Source of the DNA: Streptomyces aculeolatus
GTDB taxonomy: Bacteria; Actinomycetota; Actinomycetes; Streptomycetales; Streptomycetaceae
DNA: 64,000 nucleotides
Assembly: GCF_020400605.1 (NCBI RefSeq)
Contig: NZ_JAINRD010000007.1
Coordinates: 124,001 to 188,000, forward strand
Reading direction: 5' to 3'
The notes beneath the pieces were generated by a model. The model saw only the letters and a list, made by a program, of their open reading frames with translations. It searched no databases and was not told where the DNA came from. Made by a program: the position numbers and the translations under genes. Below are positions 1-8,783 of this stretch, piece after piece; position 1 is the stretch's first letter; every line of letters starts with the position of its first letter.

Positions 1-1230
1 GGGCACGGTCGCCTCGGCGTACGCATAGATGAGCTTGGCGCCGCGGCGGATGATGCCGTCGTACTCCTGGTCCGTGCCCGGCAGGAAGCCGGGGACGTCG
101 ACGAAGGTGAGCACGGGGACGTTGAACGCGTCGCAGGTGCGCACGAAGCGGGCGGCCTTCTCGCTGGCCTTGATGTCCAGGCAGCCGGCGAACTGCATCG
201 GCTGGTTGGCGACGACCCCGACCGGGTGCCCGTCGACGCGGCCGAAGCCGGTGACGATGTTCGGCGCGTACAGCGCCTGGGTCTCCAGGAACTCGCGGTC
301 GTCCAGCACGTGCTCGATGGCGGTGTGCATGTCGTACGGCTGGTTCGCCGAGTCCGGGATGAGGGTGTCCAGCTCGCGGTCCTCGTCGGTGACCGCCGCC
401 TCGCCGTCCTCCGGGAACGCGGGCGGCTCGCTGAGGTTGTTGGACGGCAGGTAGGACAGCAGCGCCTTGACGTACTCGAAGGCGTCCTTCTCGTCGCCCG
501 CCATGTGGTGGGCGACACCTGAGGTGGTGTTGTGCGTACGGGCGCCGCCCAGCTCCTCGAAGCCGACGTCCTCGCCGGTGACGGTCTTGATGACGTCGGG
601 TCCGGTGATGAACATGTGCGACGTGCCGTCCACCATCACGGTGAAGTCCGTGATGGCCGGCGAATACACCGCACCGCCCGCGCACGGGCCCACGATGACG
701 CTGATCTGCGGGACGACGCCGGAGCTGTGGACGTTGCGGCGGAAGATCTCCGCGAAGAGCCCGAGCGCGACGACGCCCTCCTGGATGCGCGCGCCGCCGC
801 CGTCGTTGATGCCGATGACGGGACAGCCGGTCTTCATGGCGAAGTCCATCGCCTTGACGATCTTCTCGCCGTAGACCTCGCCGAGGGAGCCGCCGAAGAC
901 CGTGAAGTCCTGCGAATACACCACGACGGGGCGGCCGTCCACCGTCCCGTAGCCGGTGACGACGCCGTCGCCGTACGGGCGGTTGGCCTCGATGCCGAAG
1001 TTCGTCGAGCGGTGCCGGGCGAACTCGTCCAGCTCCGTGAACGACCCGTCGTCCAGCAGCAGGTCGACCCGCTCGCGCGCGGTCAGCTTGCCTTTCGCGT
1101 GCTGCTTCTCCACCGCGCGCGCCGACCCGGCGTGCGTGGCCTCCTCGATCCGGCGGCTGAGATCGGCGAGCCGGCCGGCCGTCGTGTGGCTGTCCGCCGT
1201 CTCGGCGGGGGGCTCGTGCGCCTGGGCCAT
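1..1230 (-). CDS. pccB: Acyl-CoA (propionyl-CoA) carboxylase beta subunit, C-terminus cut by window edge
   Basis: Carboxyltransferase subunit that moves CO2 from biotin onto an acyl-CoA such as propionyl- or acetyl-CoA, giving precursors for fatty acids and polyketides; it acts in the cytosol with a biotinylated alpha subunit. About 410 N-terminal residues are visible of a family length near 530. The N-terminus reads [19 protein letters not shown], followed by the family motifs [31 protein letters not shown] and [10 protein letters not shown], then [12 protein letters not shown] in the first carboxyltransferase half. The second half begins and includes [13 protein letters not shown] and [11 protein letters not shown]. 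The ATG at 1228-1230 was chosen because homology starts directly after it. The divergent neighbour is the biotin ligase that would modify its partner subunit, which supports the call. Substrate preference cannot be read from this fragment. Confidence 0.95.
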   Translation of the reverse strand, partial: MAQAHEPPAETADSHTTAGRLADLSRRIEEATHAGSARAVEKQHAKGKLTARERVDLLLDDGSFTELDEFARHRSTNFGIEANRPYGDGVVTGYGTVDGRPVVVYSQDFTVFGGSLGEVYGEKIVKAMDFAMKTGCPVIGINDGGGARIQEGVVALGLFAEIFRRNVHSSGVVPQISVIVGPCAGGAVYSPAITDFTVMVDGTSHMFITGPDVIKTVTGEDVGFEELGGARTHNTTSGVAHHMAGDEKDAFEYVKALLSYLPSNNLSEPPAFPEDGEAAVTDEDRELDTLIPDSANQPYDMHTAIEHVLDDREFLETQALYAPNIVTGFGRVDGHPVGVVANQPMQFAGCLDIKASEKAARFVRTCDAFNVPVLTFVDVPGFLPGTDQEYDGIIRRGAKLIYAYAEATVP

Positions 1231-1453
1231 CGCGGTGCAGCTCCTGGTCGTCGGGGGCGCCTCCGGGCGGGGTACCCGGGGGAGTGCGGGACTTACCGCT
1301 ACGTAGGTTATCGGCGCACGGCCGCCCTACGGGTGCGGCGTTGGCCACACCGGCGGCGTGGCGCCCGCGTGGTGCCCGCGGGTGCCACGCCCGCGCCGCG
1401 GGCGGCGTGGCGTCGGCGCCGGTGGGACGGACGTCTGGCCGTAGGGTGGCCGC
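1231..1453. promoter_or_regulatory. Divergent intergenic region between pccB and birA with a CTACGTAG palindrome
   Basis: The 223-base gap should hold promoters for both divergent genes. An 8-base palindrome CTACGTAG lies at 1299-1306; on the minus strand it is part of AACCTACGTAG, about 70 bases upstream of pccB. The half AACCTACG recurs upstream of the hemolysin III-like gene (41205-41212). The birA-proximal part is GC-rich and imperfectly repetitive (GGCG and GTGGC runs) with no clear promoter. The operator role is inferred from symmetry and position only. Confidence 0.35.
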
Positions 1454-2320
1454 ATGAGTGCAGATCGGGGAAGCCGCTGGTCCGACCTGGACCGTCCGCC
1501 GCTGAACGCCGACGCGCTGCGCCGGGCGCTCGTACGGACCGGAGGGCTGTGGACGTCGCTCGACGTCGTCGACGCCACCGGCTCCACGAACGCCGACCTC
1601 GCCGCCCGCGCCCGCGAGGGTGCGCCCGAGGGCGCGGTGCTCGTCGCGGAGGAGCAGACGGCGGGACGCGGCCGGCTGGAGCGCCGCTGGTCGGCGCCGC
1701 CCAGATCCGGGCTCTTCTTCTCCGTACTGCTGCGCCCCGAGGGTGTACCCGTCAGCCGGTGGGGCTGGCTGCCGCTGCTCGCCGGCGTCGCCGTGGCGAC
1801 CGCGCTGCCGCGGGCCGCGGGCGTGGACACGGCGCTGAAGTGGCCGAACGACGTGCTCGTGACCGTCGAAGGCGAGGAGCGCAAGGCGGGCGGCATCCTC
1901 GTCGAGCGCCCCGACGCCACGGCCGAGTCCGTGGTCCTCGGCATCGGCATCAACGTCACGCTGCGCGCCGCCGAACTCCCCGTCCCGCAGGCCGGCTCGC
2001 TGGCCCTGGCCGGCGCGAAGGTCACCGACCGGGACACGCTGCTGCGCGCCGTGCTGCGGTCGCTGGAGCGGTGGTACGGAAGCTGGCGTACGGCGGGCGG
2101 CGACCCGGCCGGCGCCCGGCTGCAGGAGACGTACGCGGCCGGCTGCGCGACGCTCGGCCGGCAGGTCCGCGCGGAGCTGCCGGGCGGGACGGCGGTGACG
2201 GGGGAGGCCGTCGCGGTGGACGGCGACGGCCGGCTGGTGCTGGCCACGGCGGCGGGGCTGGCGGAGCCGGTGAGCGCGGGGGACGTGGTGCACCTGCGGT
2301 CCGCGGCCGAAGCGGAGTGA
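1454..2320 (+). CDS. birA: Biotin--[acetyl-CoA-carboxylase] ligase
   Basis: Attaches biotin, via biotinyl-AMP, to the lysine of biotin carboxyl carrier domains. The 288-residue product has the family motifs in order: a substrate loop STNADLAARA near residue 43, the biotinyl-AMP loop TAGRGRLERRW near 66-78, KWPNDVLV near 129, KAGGILVE near 143, GIGINV, and a small C-terminal SH3-like domain ending GDVVHLRS. There is no N-terminal helix-turn-helix, so this is the monofunctional ligase type and not a BirA repressor. It is divergent from pccB, whose complex needs biotinylation. ATG start at 1454; the next gene follows after 75 bases and may be cotranscribed. Confidence 0.95.
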   Translation: MSADRGSRWSDLDRPPLNADALRRALVRTGGLWTSLDVVDATGSTNADLAARAREGAPEGAVLVAEEQTAGRGRLERRWSAPPRSGLFFSVLLRPEGVPVSRWGWLPLLAGVAVATALPRAAGVDTALKWPNDVLVTVEGEERKAGGILVERPDATAESVVLGIGINVTLRAAELPVPQAGSLALAGAKVTDRDTLLRAVLRSLERWYGSWRTAGGDPAGARLQETYAAGCATLGRQVRAELPGGTAVTGEAVAVDGDGRLVLATAAGLAEPVSAGDVVHLRSAAEAE

Positions 2321-2395
2321 GCTGGGCCACACTTCCCGTATCGTTGGCACCGCAAGGGCGGTGGCCAGGGAACGGACGTGCGGAGGGGGCAGCCG

Positions 2396-3574
2396 GTGAG
2401 TGAAATTGCGGGCTCCTCCGGTGCCGAGGAGCCGAGGGACCCGGTGGGCCGGGACGGCTCCGCGGGCGCCGCGGACTCCGTGCGCTCCCCGGATACGGAG
2501 AGCCCGGAGGACCCGGACCCGGAGAGCGAAGAAGACCCGATCGCCATCCGCATCGAACAGCTCATCCTCGGCTCCGACCGCCGCTACACGCCCTTCCAGG
2601 CCGCGCGCGCCGCGGGCGTGCCGATGGAGCTGGCGGCCCGCTTCTGGCGCGCCATGGGCTTCGCCGACATCGGCCAGGCCAAGGCGCTCACCGAGGCCGA
2701 CGTCCTCGCCCTGCGCCGGCTGGCGGGCCTGGTGGAGGCCGGCCTGCTGAGCGAGGGCATGGCCGTGCAGGTGGCGCGCTCCACCGGGCAGACCACGGCC
2801 CGGCTGGCGGACTGGCAGATCGACTCGTTCCTCGAAGGGCTCACCGAGCCGCAGGAGGGCATGTCCCGTACGGAGATCGCCTACCCGCTCGTCGAGCTGC
2901 TGCTGCCGGAGCTGGAGGAGTTCCTCGTCTACGTCTGGCGCCGCCAGCTGGCCGCGGCCACCGGCCGGGTCGTCCAGGCGCAGGACGACGACGAGATGGT
3001 CGACCGCCGCCTCGCGGTGGGCTTCGCCGACCTCGTGGGCTTCACGCGGCTGACCCGGCGGCTGGAGGAGGAGGAGCTGGGCGAGCTGGTCGAGGCGTTC
3101 GAGACCACCGCCGCCGACCTGGTCGCCGCCCACGGCGGCCGGCTCATCAAGACGCTCGGCGACGAGGTGCTGTTCTCCGCCGACGACGCGGGCACGGCGG
3201 CGGAGATCGGCGTCCGGCTGATCGAGACCCTCGCCCACGACGAGACGATGCCGGAGCTGCGCGTGGGCATCGCGTTCGGCACGGTGACGACGCGGATGGG
3301 CGACGTCTTCGGCACGACGGTGAACCTGGCGTCGCGGCTGACGTCGATCGCGCCGAAGGACACGGTGCTGGTGCACAGCGACTTCGCCGAGGAGCTGATA
3401 CGGGACGGGGACGCCCCGGAGTCCGAGGCGGCGGCCACCGCGGCGGAGAAGGCGGCGGCCGAGGGCGGTACGGGACAGGCCCCGTCGTACCGCTTCGCGC
3501 TCCAGCCGATGTGGCAGCGGTCGGTGCGCGGGCTGGGCGTGGTGGAGCCCTGGCTGCTGAGCCGCCGGGGCTGA
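2396..3574 (+). CDS. cya: Class III adenylate cyclase with N-terminal regulatory region
   Basis: Makes the signal nucleotide cAMP from ATP. The product is 392 residues. An acidic, Pro/Asp/Glu-rich N-terminus (about 1-45) precedes an all-helical region (about 50-190), and the cyclase catalytic domain covers about 200-350. Metal-binding aspartates sit in FADLVGFT (about 211) and LGDEVLF (about 255), the purine-specifying Lys in RLIKTLGD, and the transition-state Asn and Arg in VNLASRLTS. The GTG at 2396 has an AGGGGG ribosome site at 2384-2389; an in-frame start at 2378 lacks one. No membrane segment is visible. The pccB-birA-cyclase order resembles the conserved Streptomyces core, where this gene is the cAMP-producing cya. 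ATP preference is inferred from family and position. Confidence 0.88.
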   Translation: MSEIAGSSGAEEPRDPVGRDGSAGAADSVRSPDTESPEDPDPESEEDPIAIRIEQLILGSDRRYTPFQAARAAGVPMELAARFWRAMGFADIGQAKALTEADVLALRRLAGLVEAGLLSEGMAVQVARSTGQTTARLADWQIDSFLEGLTEPQEGMSRTEIAYPLVELLLPELEEFLVYVWRRQLAAATGRVVQAQDDDEMVDRRLAVGFADLVGFTRLTRRLEEEELGELVEAFETTAADLVAAHGGRLIKTLGDEVLFSADDAGTAAEIGVRLIETLAHDETMPELRVGIAFGTVTTRMGDVFGTTVNLASRLTSIAPKDTVLVHSDFAEELIRDGDAPESEAAATAAEKAAAEGGTGQAPSYRFALQPMWQRSVRGLGVVEPWLLSRRG

Positions 3575-3604
3575 GCAGCGGCGGCTGAGCCCGAGGTCCG
3601 GTCC

Positions 3605-4708
3605 CTACCCCCGGCTCCCCGCCTGCCTCCCCCTGAACGCCCGCCTGCTCCGCCCCCGCGGCGGGTCGTCCGCCAGCCGCGTCGCCTCCCCGTCCCGGCC
3701 CGCCACCACCGGGCCCTCCGATCCCGCCGCCTTCGCCGCGTACTGGGCCGCGTCCGCCAGCCGCAGCAGCCGGCGGCCCGACGGCACCGGACCGATCGGG
3801 TCCCCCGTCGACGCCACCCCGCACGCGACCCCCTGGCCCGGCTTCAGGGACGCCGCCCGGGCGCACAGTTCGGTCGCCGTCCGGACCACGTCGTCCGCCG
3901 GGGGCCCGACGGACAGCAGGCAGAACTCGTCGCCGCCCAGCCGGGCGGCCACCGTGTCCGGCAGGGCCGCCCCGTGCAGCGACAGCAGCTTGCCGAATCG
4001 TTCCAGCAGGCGGTCGCCGCCGGCGTGGCCGAAGGAGTCGTTGACCTCCTTGAGGCCGTTGACGTCGCAGACGACCAGGCTGATCACCGTGCCCTCCGCC
4101 CGGTGCCGCGCCACCGCCTCGTCCAGCCGCAGGTCCAGCGCCCGGCGGTTGGCCAGCCCGGTCAACGGGTCCGTGAACGCCAGCCGCTGCGCCTCCGTCA
4201 GCCGCTCGCTCTGCGCCAGCCCCGCCGCGACCACCGCGCTCACCGCCGCCGCGAGGGCCGCCTCGTACGGAGTGAAGGCGGCCGCGCCGCGCGGGCGGGC
4301 GACGTACAGCTCACCCCACGTCTGCCCGTGCACCAGCAGCGGCACCACCAGGCAGCTGCCCCGCCCCTGCCGCCGCAGCCCCTCGCCGCGCGGCCCCGGG
4401 GAGTCCGCCGCCGCCGTCCAGGGGCCGCCGGCGGACACCAGCTCGGGGAAGTCGCGCAGCGGATACGACTCGTCCGGCGGGAACTCCTCCTCGCCGGGTG
4501 TCCGCTCGCCGTCGTTGACGAGCACCCGCAGCCGCCCGTGCTCCCGCTCCCAGACGGACACCGATGCGAACGACGCGTCCAGGGCGCGCCTGGCGCCCGC
4601 CGCCGCCGCACCGACGGTCTCGCGGAGCGTGGTCGCGTCCGCCAGCGCCCGGGCCAGCTCGACCACGGCGCGCAGCGATTCGTCCGAGGGCCGGTCGTTG
4701 CCCGTCAC
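3605..4708 (-). CDS. GAF-GGDEF diguanylate cyclase
   Basis: Predicted to make cyclic di-GMP from GTP. The 367-residue product has a GAF-like sensor over about 1-165 and a GGDEF domain over about 175-330. The domain begins LAFTDPLTGLANRRALD, and the active-site signature RLGGDEF (about 255) is intact. A clear RxxD product-inhibition site just before the signature is not seen; the equivalent stretch reads LPDTVAA. The C-terminus is Arg-rich and probably disordered. No membrane segment is present, so sensing is likely cytosolic. The start is uncertain: GTG at 4706-4708 has a close GGAG, while an upstream in-frame GTG at 4762 has no ribosome site. The gene is convergent with the adenylate cyclase, so two cyclic-nucleotide synthases lie tail to tail. 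Confidence 0.85.
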   Translation of the reverse strand: MTGNDRPSDESLRAVVELARALADATTLRETVGAAAAGARRALDASFASVSVWEREHGRLRVLVNDGERTPGEEEFPPDESYPLRDFPELVSAGGPWTAAADSPGPRGEGLRRQGRGSCLVVPLLVHGQTWGELYVARPRGAAAFTPYEAALAAAVSAVVAAGLAQSERLTEAQRLAFTDPLTGLANRRALDLRLDEAVARHRAEGTVISLVVCDVNGLKEVNDSFGHAGGDRLLERFGKLLSLHGAALPDTVAARLGGDEFCLLSVGPPADDVVRTATELCARAASLKPGQGVACGVASTGDPIGPVPSGRRLLRLADAAQYAAKAAGSEGPVVAGRDGEATRLADDPPRGRSRRAFRGRQAGSRG

Positions 4709-4789
4709 GGCTCCAGGGTAGGCAATCGATCCCCATTTGCAGGATTTAGACCGATTGGACACTATGGGGGAGGCGACCCCTCGCGCCCC

Positions 4790-5593
4790 TCACGCCCCCG
4801 CTCCCGCTCCCGTCCCTGCACCCGGCCACTCGGGCTTCCGCTTCTCGTTGAACGCGGCCACGCCCTCCTTCCGGTCCGGCGAGAGCGCCGTCCGCTGCCA
4901 CGCCGCGTCCTCGATCTCCAGCCCCGCCCGCAGGTCCAGCCCGTGGCCCAGCCGCAGCGCCCGCTTCGCGGCCCGTACGCCCACCGGGGAGTTGCCCGCG
5001 ATCCGCCGGGCCAGCTCCAGCGCCGTCGTCCGCGCCTCGCCCGCCGGCACCAGCCGGTCGACCAGGCCCAGCGCGTGGGCCTCCGCCGCCTCGACCCGGC
5101 GCGCGGTGAAGATCAGCTCCGCCGCCCGGGCGGAGCCCACCCGGCGCGGCAGCAGCTGCGTCCCGCCGCCGCCCGGCACGACGCCGACCGACACCTCCGG
5201 CAGCCCGACCACCGCCGTCTCGTCGGCGACGATGAAGTCGCAGGACAGTGCCAGCTCGTACCCCCCGCCGAGGGCGAAGCCGTGCACCGCCGCGATGGCC
5301 GGCACCGGCAGCTCCAGCACCCCCGTGTACGCGGCGCGCGCGGTGGGGCGGTGGCGGAGCATGTCGGCGTCGGTGAAGCCGTTGCGCTCCTTGAGGTCCG
5401 CGCCGACGCAGAACGCCCGCTCGTGGCTGGAGGTGAGGACCACGGCCCGGACCGAGGCGTCCGCGGCCAGCCGCGCGGTGGTCTCGGTGAGCGCGCGGGC
5501 CAGCTCCGTGGAGACGGCGTTCATGGCCTCCGGCCGGTCGAGGACCAGCTCGGCGACGTACTCGTGCGTGCGGACGGCGATGCCCTCGCCCAT
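4790..5593 (-). CDS. Enoyl-CoA hydratase/isomerase family protein
   Basis: Crotonase-fold enzyme of 267 residues, expected to hydrate 2-enoyl-CoA in fatty-acid or amino-acid breakdown. The N-terminal strand reads HEYVAELVLDRPEAMNAV. The oxyanion-hole motif AVHGFALGGGYELALSCDF and a catalytic-loop region LPEVSVGVVPGGGGTQ are both present, with the catalytic Glu in the latter. The C-terminus ends in FNEKRKPEWPG, a common end for this family, plus a short Gly/Ala tail. The ATG at 5591-5593 has GGAGG nine bases upstream. An open frame continues upstream antisense to hutH but is a shadow. It is divergent from hutH. The exact substrate is not determinable from sequence. Confidence 0.93.
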   Translation of the reverse strand: MGEGIAVRTHEYVAELVLDRPEAMNAVSTELARALTETTARLAADASVRAVVLTSSHERAFCVGADLKERNGFTDADMLRHRPTARAAYTGVLELPVPAIAAVHGFALGGGYELALSCDFIVADETAVVGLPEVSVGVVPGGGGTQLLPRRVGSARAAELIFTARRVEAAEAHALGLVDRLVPAGEARTTALELARRIAGNSPVGVRAAKRALRLGHGLDLRAGLEIEDAAWQRTALSPDRKEGVAAFNEKRKPEWPGAGTGAGAGA

Positions 5594-5761
5594 GCGTATC
5601 GGCCTCCGGCGGGTCGTGACGTTAACGGTCGCTAACGTAGTGCGTGGAGGGGCGCCGCGCCAGGGCTGACCAAGTGTGTTTTCTGATCGGTTGGACGTCC
5701 GGCGAGGGGGCCCGTGCAGCGCCCGTGACAGCTTGGGATTCACTTCGTAAGGTTTCTGAAT

Positions 5762-7333
5762 ATGAATATGCACCCCCGTCCCGCGCCCGTCGTCCTCGGG
5801 CCCGCCGGCACCACCGCGGACGACGTCCTCGCCGTCGCCCGCCGGGGCGCCCCCGTCGAGCTGTCCGTGGGCGCACTCGACGCGCTCGCCGCCGCCCGCC
5901 GCGTCGTGGACGACCTCGCCGCCAAGCCCGACCCGGTGTACGGCGTCTCCACGGGATTCGGCGCCCTCGCCGTCCGGCACATCAGCCCCGACCTGCGCGT
6001 GCAGCTCCAGCGCAACATCGTCCGCTCGCACGCGGCCGGCATGGGCCCGCGGGTGGAGCGCGAGGTCGTCCGCGCGCTGATGTTCCTGCGCCTGAAGACG
6101 CTGGCCTCCGGCCACACCGGCGTACGGCCCGAGGTCGCGCAGGCGATGGCCGGGATGCTCAACGCCGGCATCACGCCGGTCGTCCACGAGTTCGGCTCCC
6201 TCGGCTGCTCCGGCGACCTCGCCCCCCTCTCGCACTGCGCGCTGGCGCTCATGGGCGAGGGCGACGCCGAAGGGCCCGACGGCACCGTGCACCCCGCCGC
6301 CGAACTGCTCGCGGCGCACGGCCTCGCACCGGTCACCCTGCGCGAGAAGGAGGGCCTGGCGCTGCTCAACGGCACCGACGGGATGCTCGGCATGCTCCTC
6401 ATGGCCTGCGCCGACCTCGCCGGGCTGCTCACCGCCGCCGACGTCACCGCCGCCCTGACGATGGAGGCCCTCCTCGGTACGGACCGGGTGCTCGCGCCCG
6501 AGCTGCACGCCGTGCGCCCCCACCCCGGCCAGGCCGCCAGCGCCGCCAACATGCTCAAGGTGCTCGACGGCTCCGGCCTCACCGGCCACCACCAGACCGG
6601 CCACGACGGCCTGCCCGCCGCGCCCCGCGTGCAGGACGCGTACTCCGTGCGCTGCGCCCCGCAGGTCGCGGGCGCCGGCCGGGACACGCTCGCGCACGCC
6701 CGCACGGTCGCGGACCGCGAGCTGGCCGCCGCCGTCGACAACCCGGTGGTGATCGGGGGCCGCGTCGAGTCCAACGGGAACTTCCACGGCGCCCCCGTCG
6801 CGTACGTCCTGGACTTCCTCGCCGTCGCCGCCGCCGACCTCGGCTCCATCGCCGAGCGCCGCACCGACCGGCTGCTGGACAAGAACCGCAGCCACGGCCT
6901 GCCCGCCTTCCTGGCCGGCGACCCGGGCGTCGACTCGGGCCTGATGATCGCCCAGTACACCCAGGCCGCGCTGGTCGGTGAGTTGAAGCGGCTGGCCGTG
7001 CCGGCGTCGGCGGACTCGATCCCGTCGTCGGCGATGCAGGAGGACCACGTCTCGATGGGCTGGTCCGCGGCGCGCAAGCTGCGTACCGCGATCGACCACC
7101 TGACGAAGGTGCTGGCCGTCGAGATGTACGCGGCCACCCGCGCGGTCGAGTTGCGCGCCGGGCTCACGCCGGCGCCCGCCACGCAGGCCGTGCTGCGCGC
7201 CGTGCGCGACGCGGGGGTGGCGGGGCCCGGCGAGGACCGCTTTCTGTCGCCCGATCTGGCCGCCGCGGAGGGGTTCGTACGCTCCGGCCGGCTCGTCGCG
7301 GCAGTGGAGTCCGTCACAGGACCGCTTTCATGA
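5762..7333 (+). CDS. hutH: Histidine ammonia-lyase
   Basis: Deaminates L-histidine to trans-urocanate, the first step of histidine use. The 523 residues match family length. The electrophilic MIO prosthetic group forms from an internal triad; here the site reads GSLGCSGDLAPLSH with Cys149-Ser150-Gly151, so Cys replaces the textbook Ala. Other family blocks are present: YGVSTGFG with the catalytic Tyr, LQRNIVRSHAAG, EALLGT, QDAYSVRCAPQV, DNPV, SNGNFHG and SMQEDHVSMGW-like SAMQEDHVSMG. ATG at 5762 follows AAGG at 5747-5750; a second ATG lies two codons on. No other hut genes adjoin it, so it is a single-gene unit, divergent from the enoyl-CoA hydratase. A phased repeat begins at its stop codon. 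Confidence 0.96.
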   Translation: MNMHPRPAPVVLGPAGTTADDVLAVARRGAPVELSVGALDALAAARRVVDDLAAKPDPVYGVSTGFGALAVRHISPDLRVQLQRNIVRSHAAGMGPRVEREVVRALMFLRLKTLASGHTGVRPEVAQAMAGMLNAGITPVVHEFGSLGCSGDLAPLSHCALALMGEGDAEGPDGTVHPAAELLAAHGLAPVTLREKEGLALLNGTDGMLGMLLMACADLAGLLTAADVTAALTMEALLGTDRVLAPELHAVRPHPGQAASAANMLKVLDGSGLTGHHQTGHDGLPAAPRVQDAYSVRCAPQVAGAGRDTLAHARTVADRELAAAVDNPVVIGGRVESNGNFHGAPVAYVLDFLAVAAADLGSIAERRTDRLLDKNRSHGLPAFLAGDPGVDSGLMIAQYTQAALVGELKRLAVPASADSIPSSAMQEDHVSMGWSAARKLRTAIDHLTKVLAVEMYAATRAVELRAGLTPAPATQAVLRAVRDAGVAGPGEDRFLSPDLAAAEGFVRSGRLVAAVESVTGPLS

Positions 7334-7380
7334 TCTGTCTAGATCTGATCGAAACGGCACTGACCTGCACTGATCTGTCT
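7331..7380. repeat. Phased direct repeats between hutH and the L,D-transpeptidase gene
   Basis: TGATCTGTCT occurs exactly at 7331-7340 and 7371-7380. Related heptamers fall on the same 10-base phase: AGATCTG at 7341 and TGACCTG at 7361. The consensus is (T/A)GA(T/C)CTG with one helical turn between units. The first unit overlaps the hutH stop codon. The array lies about 160-210 bases before the transpeptidase start. Helically phased short direct repeats often bind tandem activators or response regulators; which one is unknown. Confidence 0.55.
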
Positions 7381-7541
7381 TCGATTGTCCGAGGGCGGGA
7401 CGGAGGTCCCGGCTGTGGGTCAGGGGCGTCGGTGGCGTGTGCCACAGTGGGGGAGCAGGGCGGAACGGACCAGTGGGGATCGGGCGTCCTACCCGGTGAG
7501 GTAGGGCAATCGTGCCGTTCGCGGTGAAGGGGAGTTTCGAC

Positions 7542-8783
7542 GTGAGGGTGTACGGCAAGGGGCGGCGTGGGCTGGCGTTGTCCGCGCTGGCGATGAGCGC
7601 CGTGCTGGGGCTGACCGCGTGCGGCGGCGACAGCAAGGCGGACGACTCCGGGGACGACAAGGAGTCCGCCTCGGAGCAGAAGAAGAACGTGCCGGACGCC
7701 CGAATATCAATAGCGCCCAAGGACGGTACGGAGAACGTCGGGATCAACTCCGACACCGAGGTCACGGTCAAGGGGGGCAAGCTCACCGAGGTCGTGCTGA
7801 CCGCGGCCGGCAGCACCGACCCGGTCGCCGGGACCATCTCGGACGACGGCGCCTCCTGGAAGCCGGACGCGGCGCTGGAGCGCGGCACGGAGTACCGGAT
7901 CACGGCCAAGGCCGAGGACGGCGACGGCCAGGTGTCCACGTCCAACGCGAACTTCTCCACCGTCTCCACCGAGAACAGCGTGATCGGCTACTTCACCCCG
8001 GAGGACGGCACCGAGGTCGGCGTCGGCATGCCCGTCTCGCTCAACTTCGACAAGCCGGTCGAGGACAAGGCGGCCGTCGAGTCGAAGATCTCGGTCGAGT
8101 CGAGCAGCGGCCAGGACGTCGTCGGCCATTGGTTCAACGACACCCGGCTCGACTTCCGCCCGGAGGAGTACTGGCAGGCGGGCTCCACCGTCACGATGGA
8201 CATGAACCTCGACGGCGTCGAGGCGTCGCCCGGCGTCTTCGGCGTGCAGGACCGCGAGATGAGCTTCACCGTGGGCCGCTCGCAGGTCACCACCGTCGAC
8301 GTCAAGGCCATGACGATGGACGTCGTGCGGGACGGCAAGAAGATCAAGTCCATCCCGATCTCCGCGGGCTCGGCCGAGAACCCCACGTACAACGGTGAGA
8401 TGGTGATCTCCGAGAAGCACAAGGAGACCCGGATGGACGGCTCGACCGTCGGCTTCACCGACGACGAGGGCGAGAGCGAGTACGACATCCCGGACGTGCC
8501 GCACGCCATGCGGCTGTCCACCTCGGGCACGTTCATCCACGGCAACTACTGGGGCGGCCGGGGCGTCTTCGGCAGCGCCAACACCAGCCACGGCTGCGTC
8601 GGCCTCTTCGACAAGCAGGGCGCCGACGACTCGGGCACGGACGGCGCATGGTTCTACGACCAGTCGCTGCTGGGCGACGTCGTGATCGTCAAGAACTCCC
8701 CGGACGAGACCATCGCCCCGGACAACGGCCTCAACGGCTGGAACATGGACTGGGCCGCGTGGCAGCAGGGCAGCGCGCTCTGA
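7542..8783 (+). CDS. L,D-transpeptidase lipoprotein with Ig-like domains
   Basis: Forms 3-3 cross-links in peptidoglycan outside the membrane. The 413-residue product begins with a lipoprotein signal, positive KGRRG then a hydrophobic stretch and lipobox LTAC (Cys near residue 27), followed by an acidic linker. Two Ig-like beta domains (about 50-250) contain TDPVAGTIS and FDKPVEDKAAVE, as in mycobacterial LdtMt2-type enzymes. The YkuD catalytic domain (about 250-390) has HGNYWGG and the nucleophile motif SHGCVGL. The C-terminal tail is Trp-rich (GWNMDWAAWQQ). GTG at 7542 has AAGGGGAG at 7527-7534; an earlier in-frame start at 7512 would place extra residues before the signal peptide. A single gene, with a hairpin just after it. 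Confidence 0.94.
   Translation: MRVYGKGRRGLALSALAMSAVLGLTACGGDSKADDSGDDKESASEQKKNVPDARISIAPKDGTENVGINSDTEVTVKGGKLTEVVLTAAGSTDPVAGTISDDGASWKPDAALERGTEYRITAKAEDGDGQVSTSNANFSTVSTENSVIGYFTPEDGTEVGVGMPVSLNFDKPVEDKAAVESKISVESSSGQDVVGHWFNDTRLDFRPEEYWQAGSTVTMDMNLDGVEASPGVFGVQDREMSFTVGRSQVTTVDVKAMTMDVVRDGKKIKSIPISAGSAENPTYNGEMVISEKHKETRMDGSTVGFTDDEGESEYDIPDVPHAMRLSTSGTFIHGNYWGGRGVFGSANTSHGCVGLFDKQGADDSGTDGAWFYDQSLLGDVVIVKNSPDETIAPDNGLNGWNMDWAAWQQGSAL

Noticed and set aside
532..2403. Long plus-strand frame across pccB and birA
   Set aside because: It is opposite to pccB and out of frame with birA, both of which have clear family motifs.
4790..7099. A 769-residue minus-strand open frame covering hutH
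   Set aside because: Only its last 267 codons (from 5593) have homology, a ribosome site and sensible composition; the rest is the antisense shadow of hutH.
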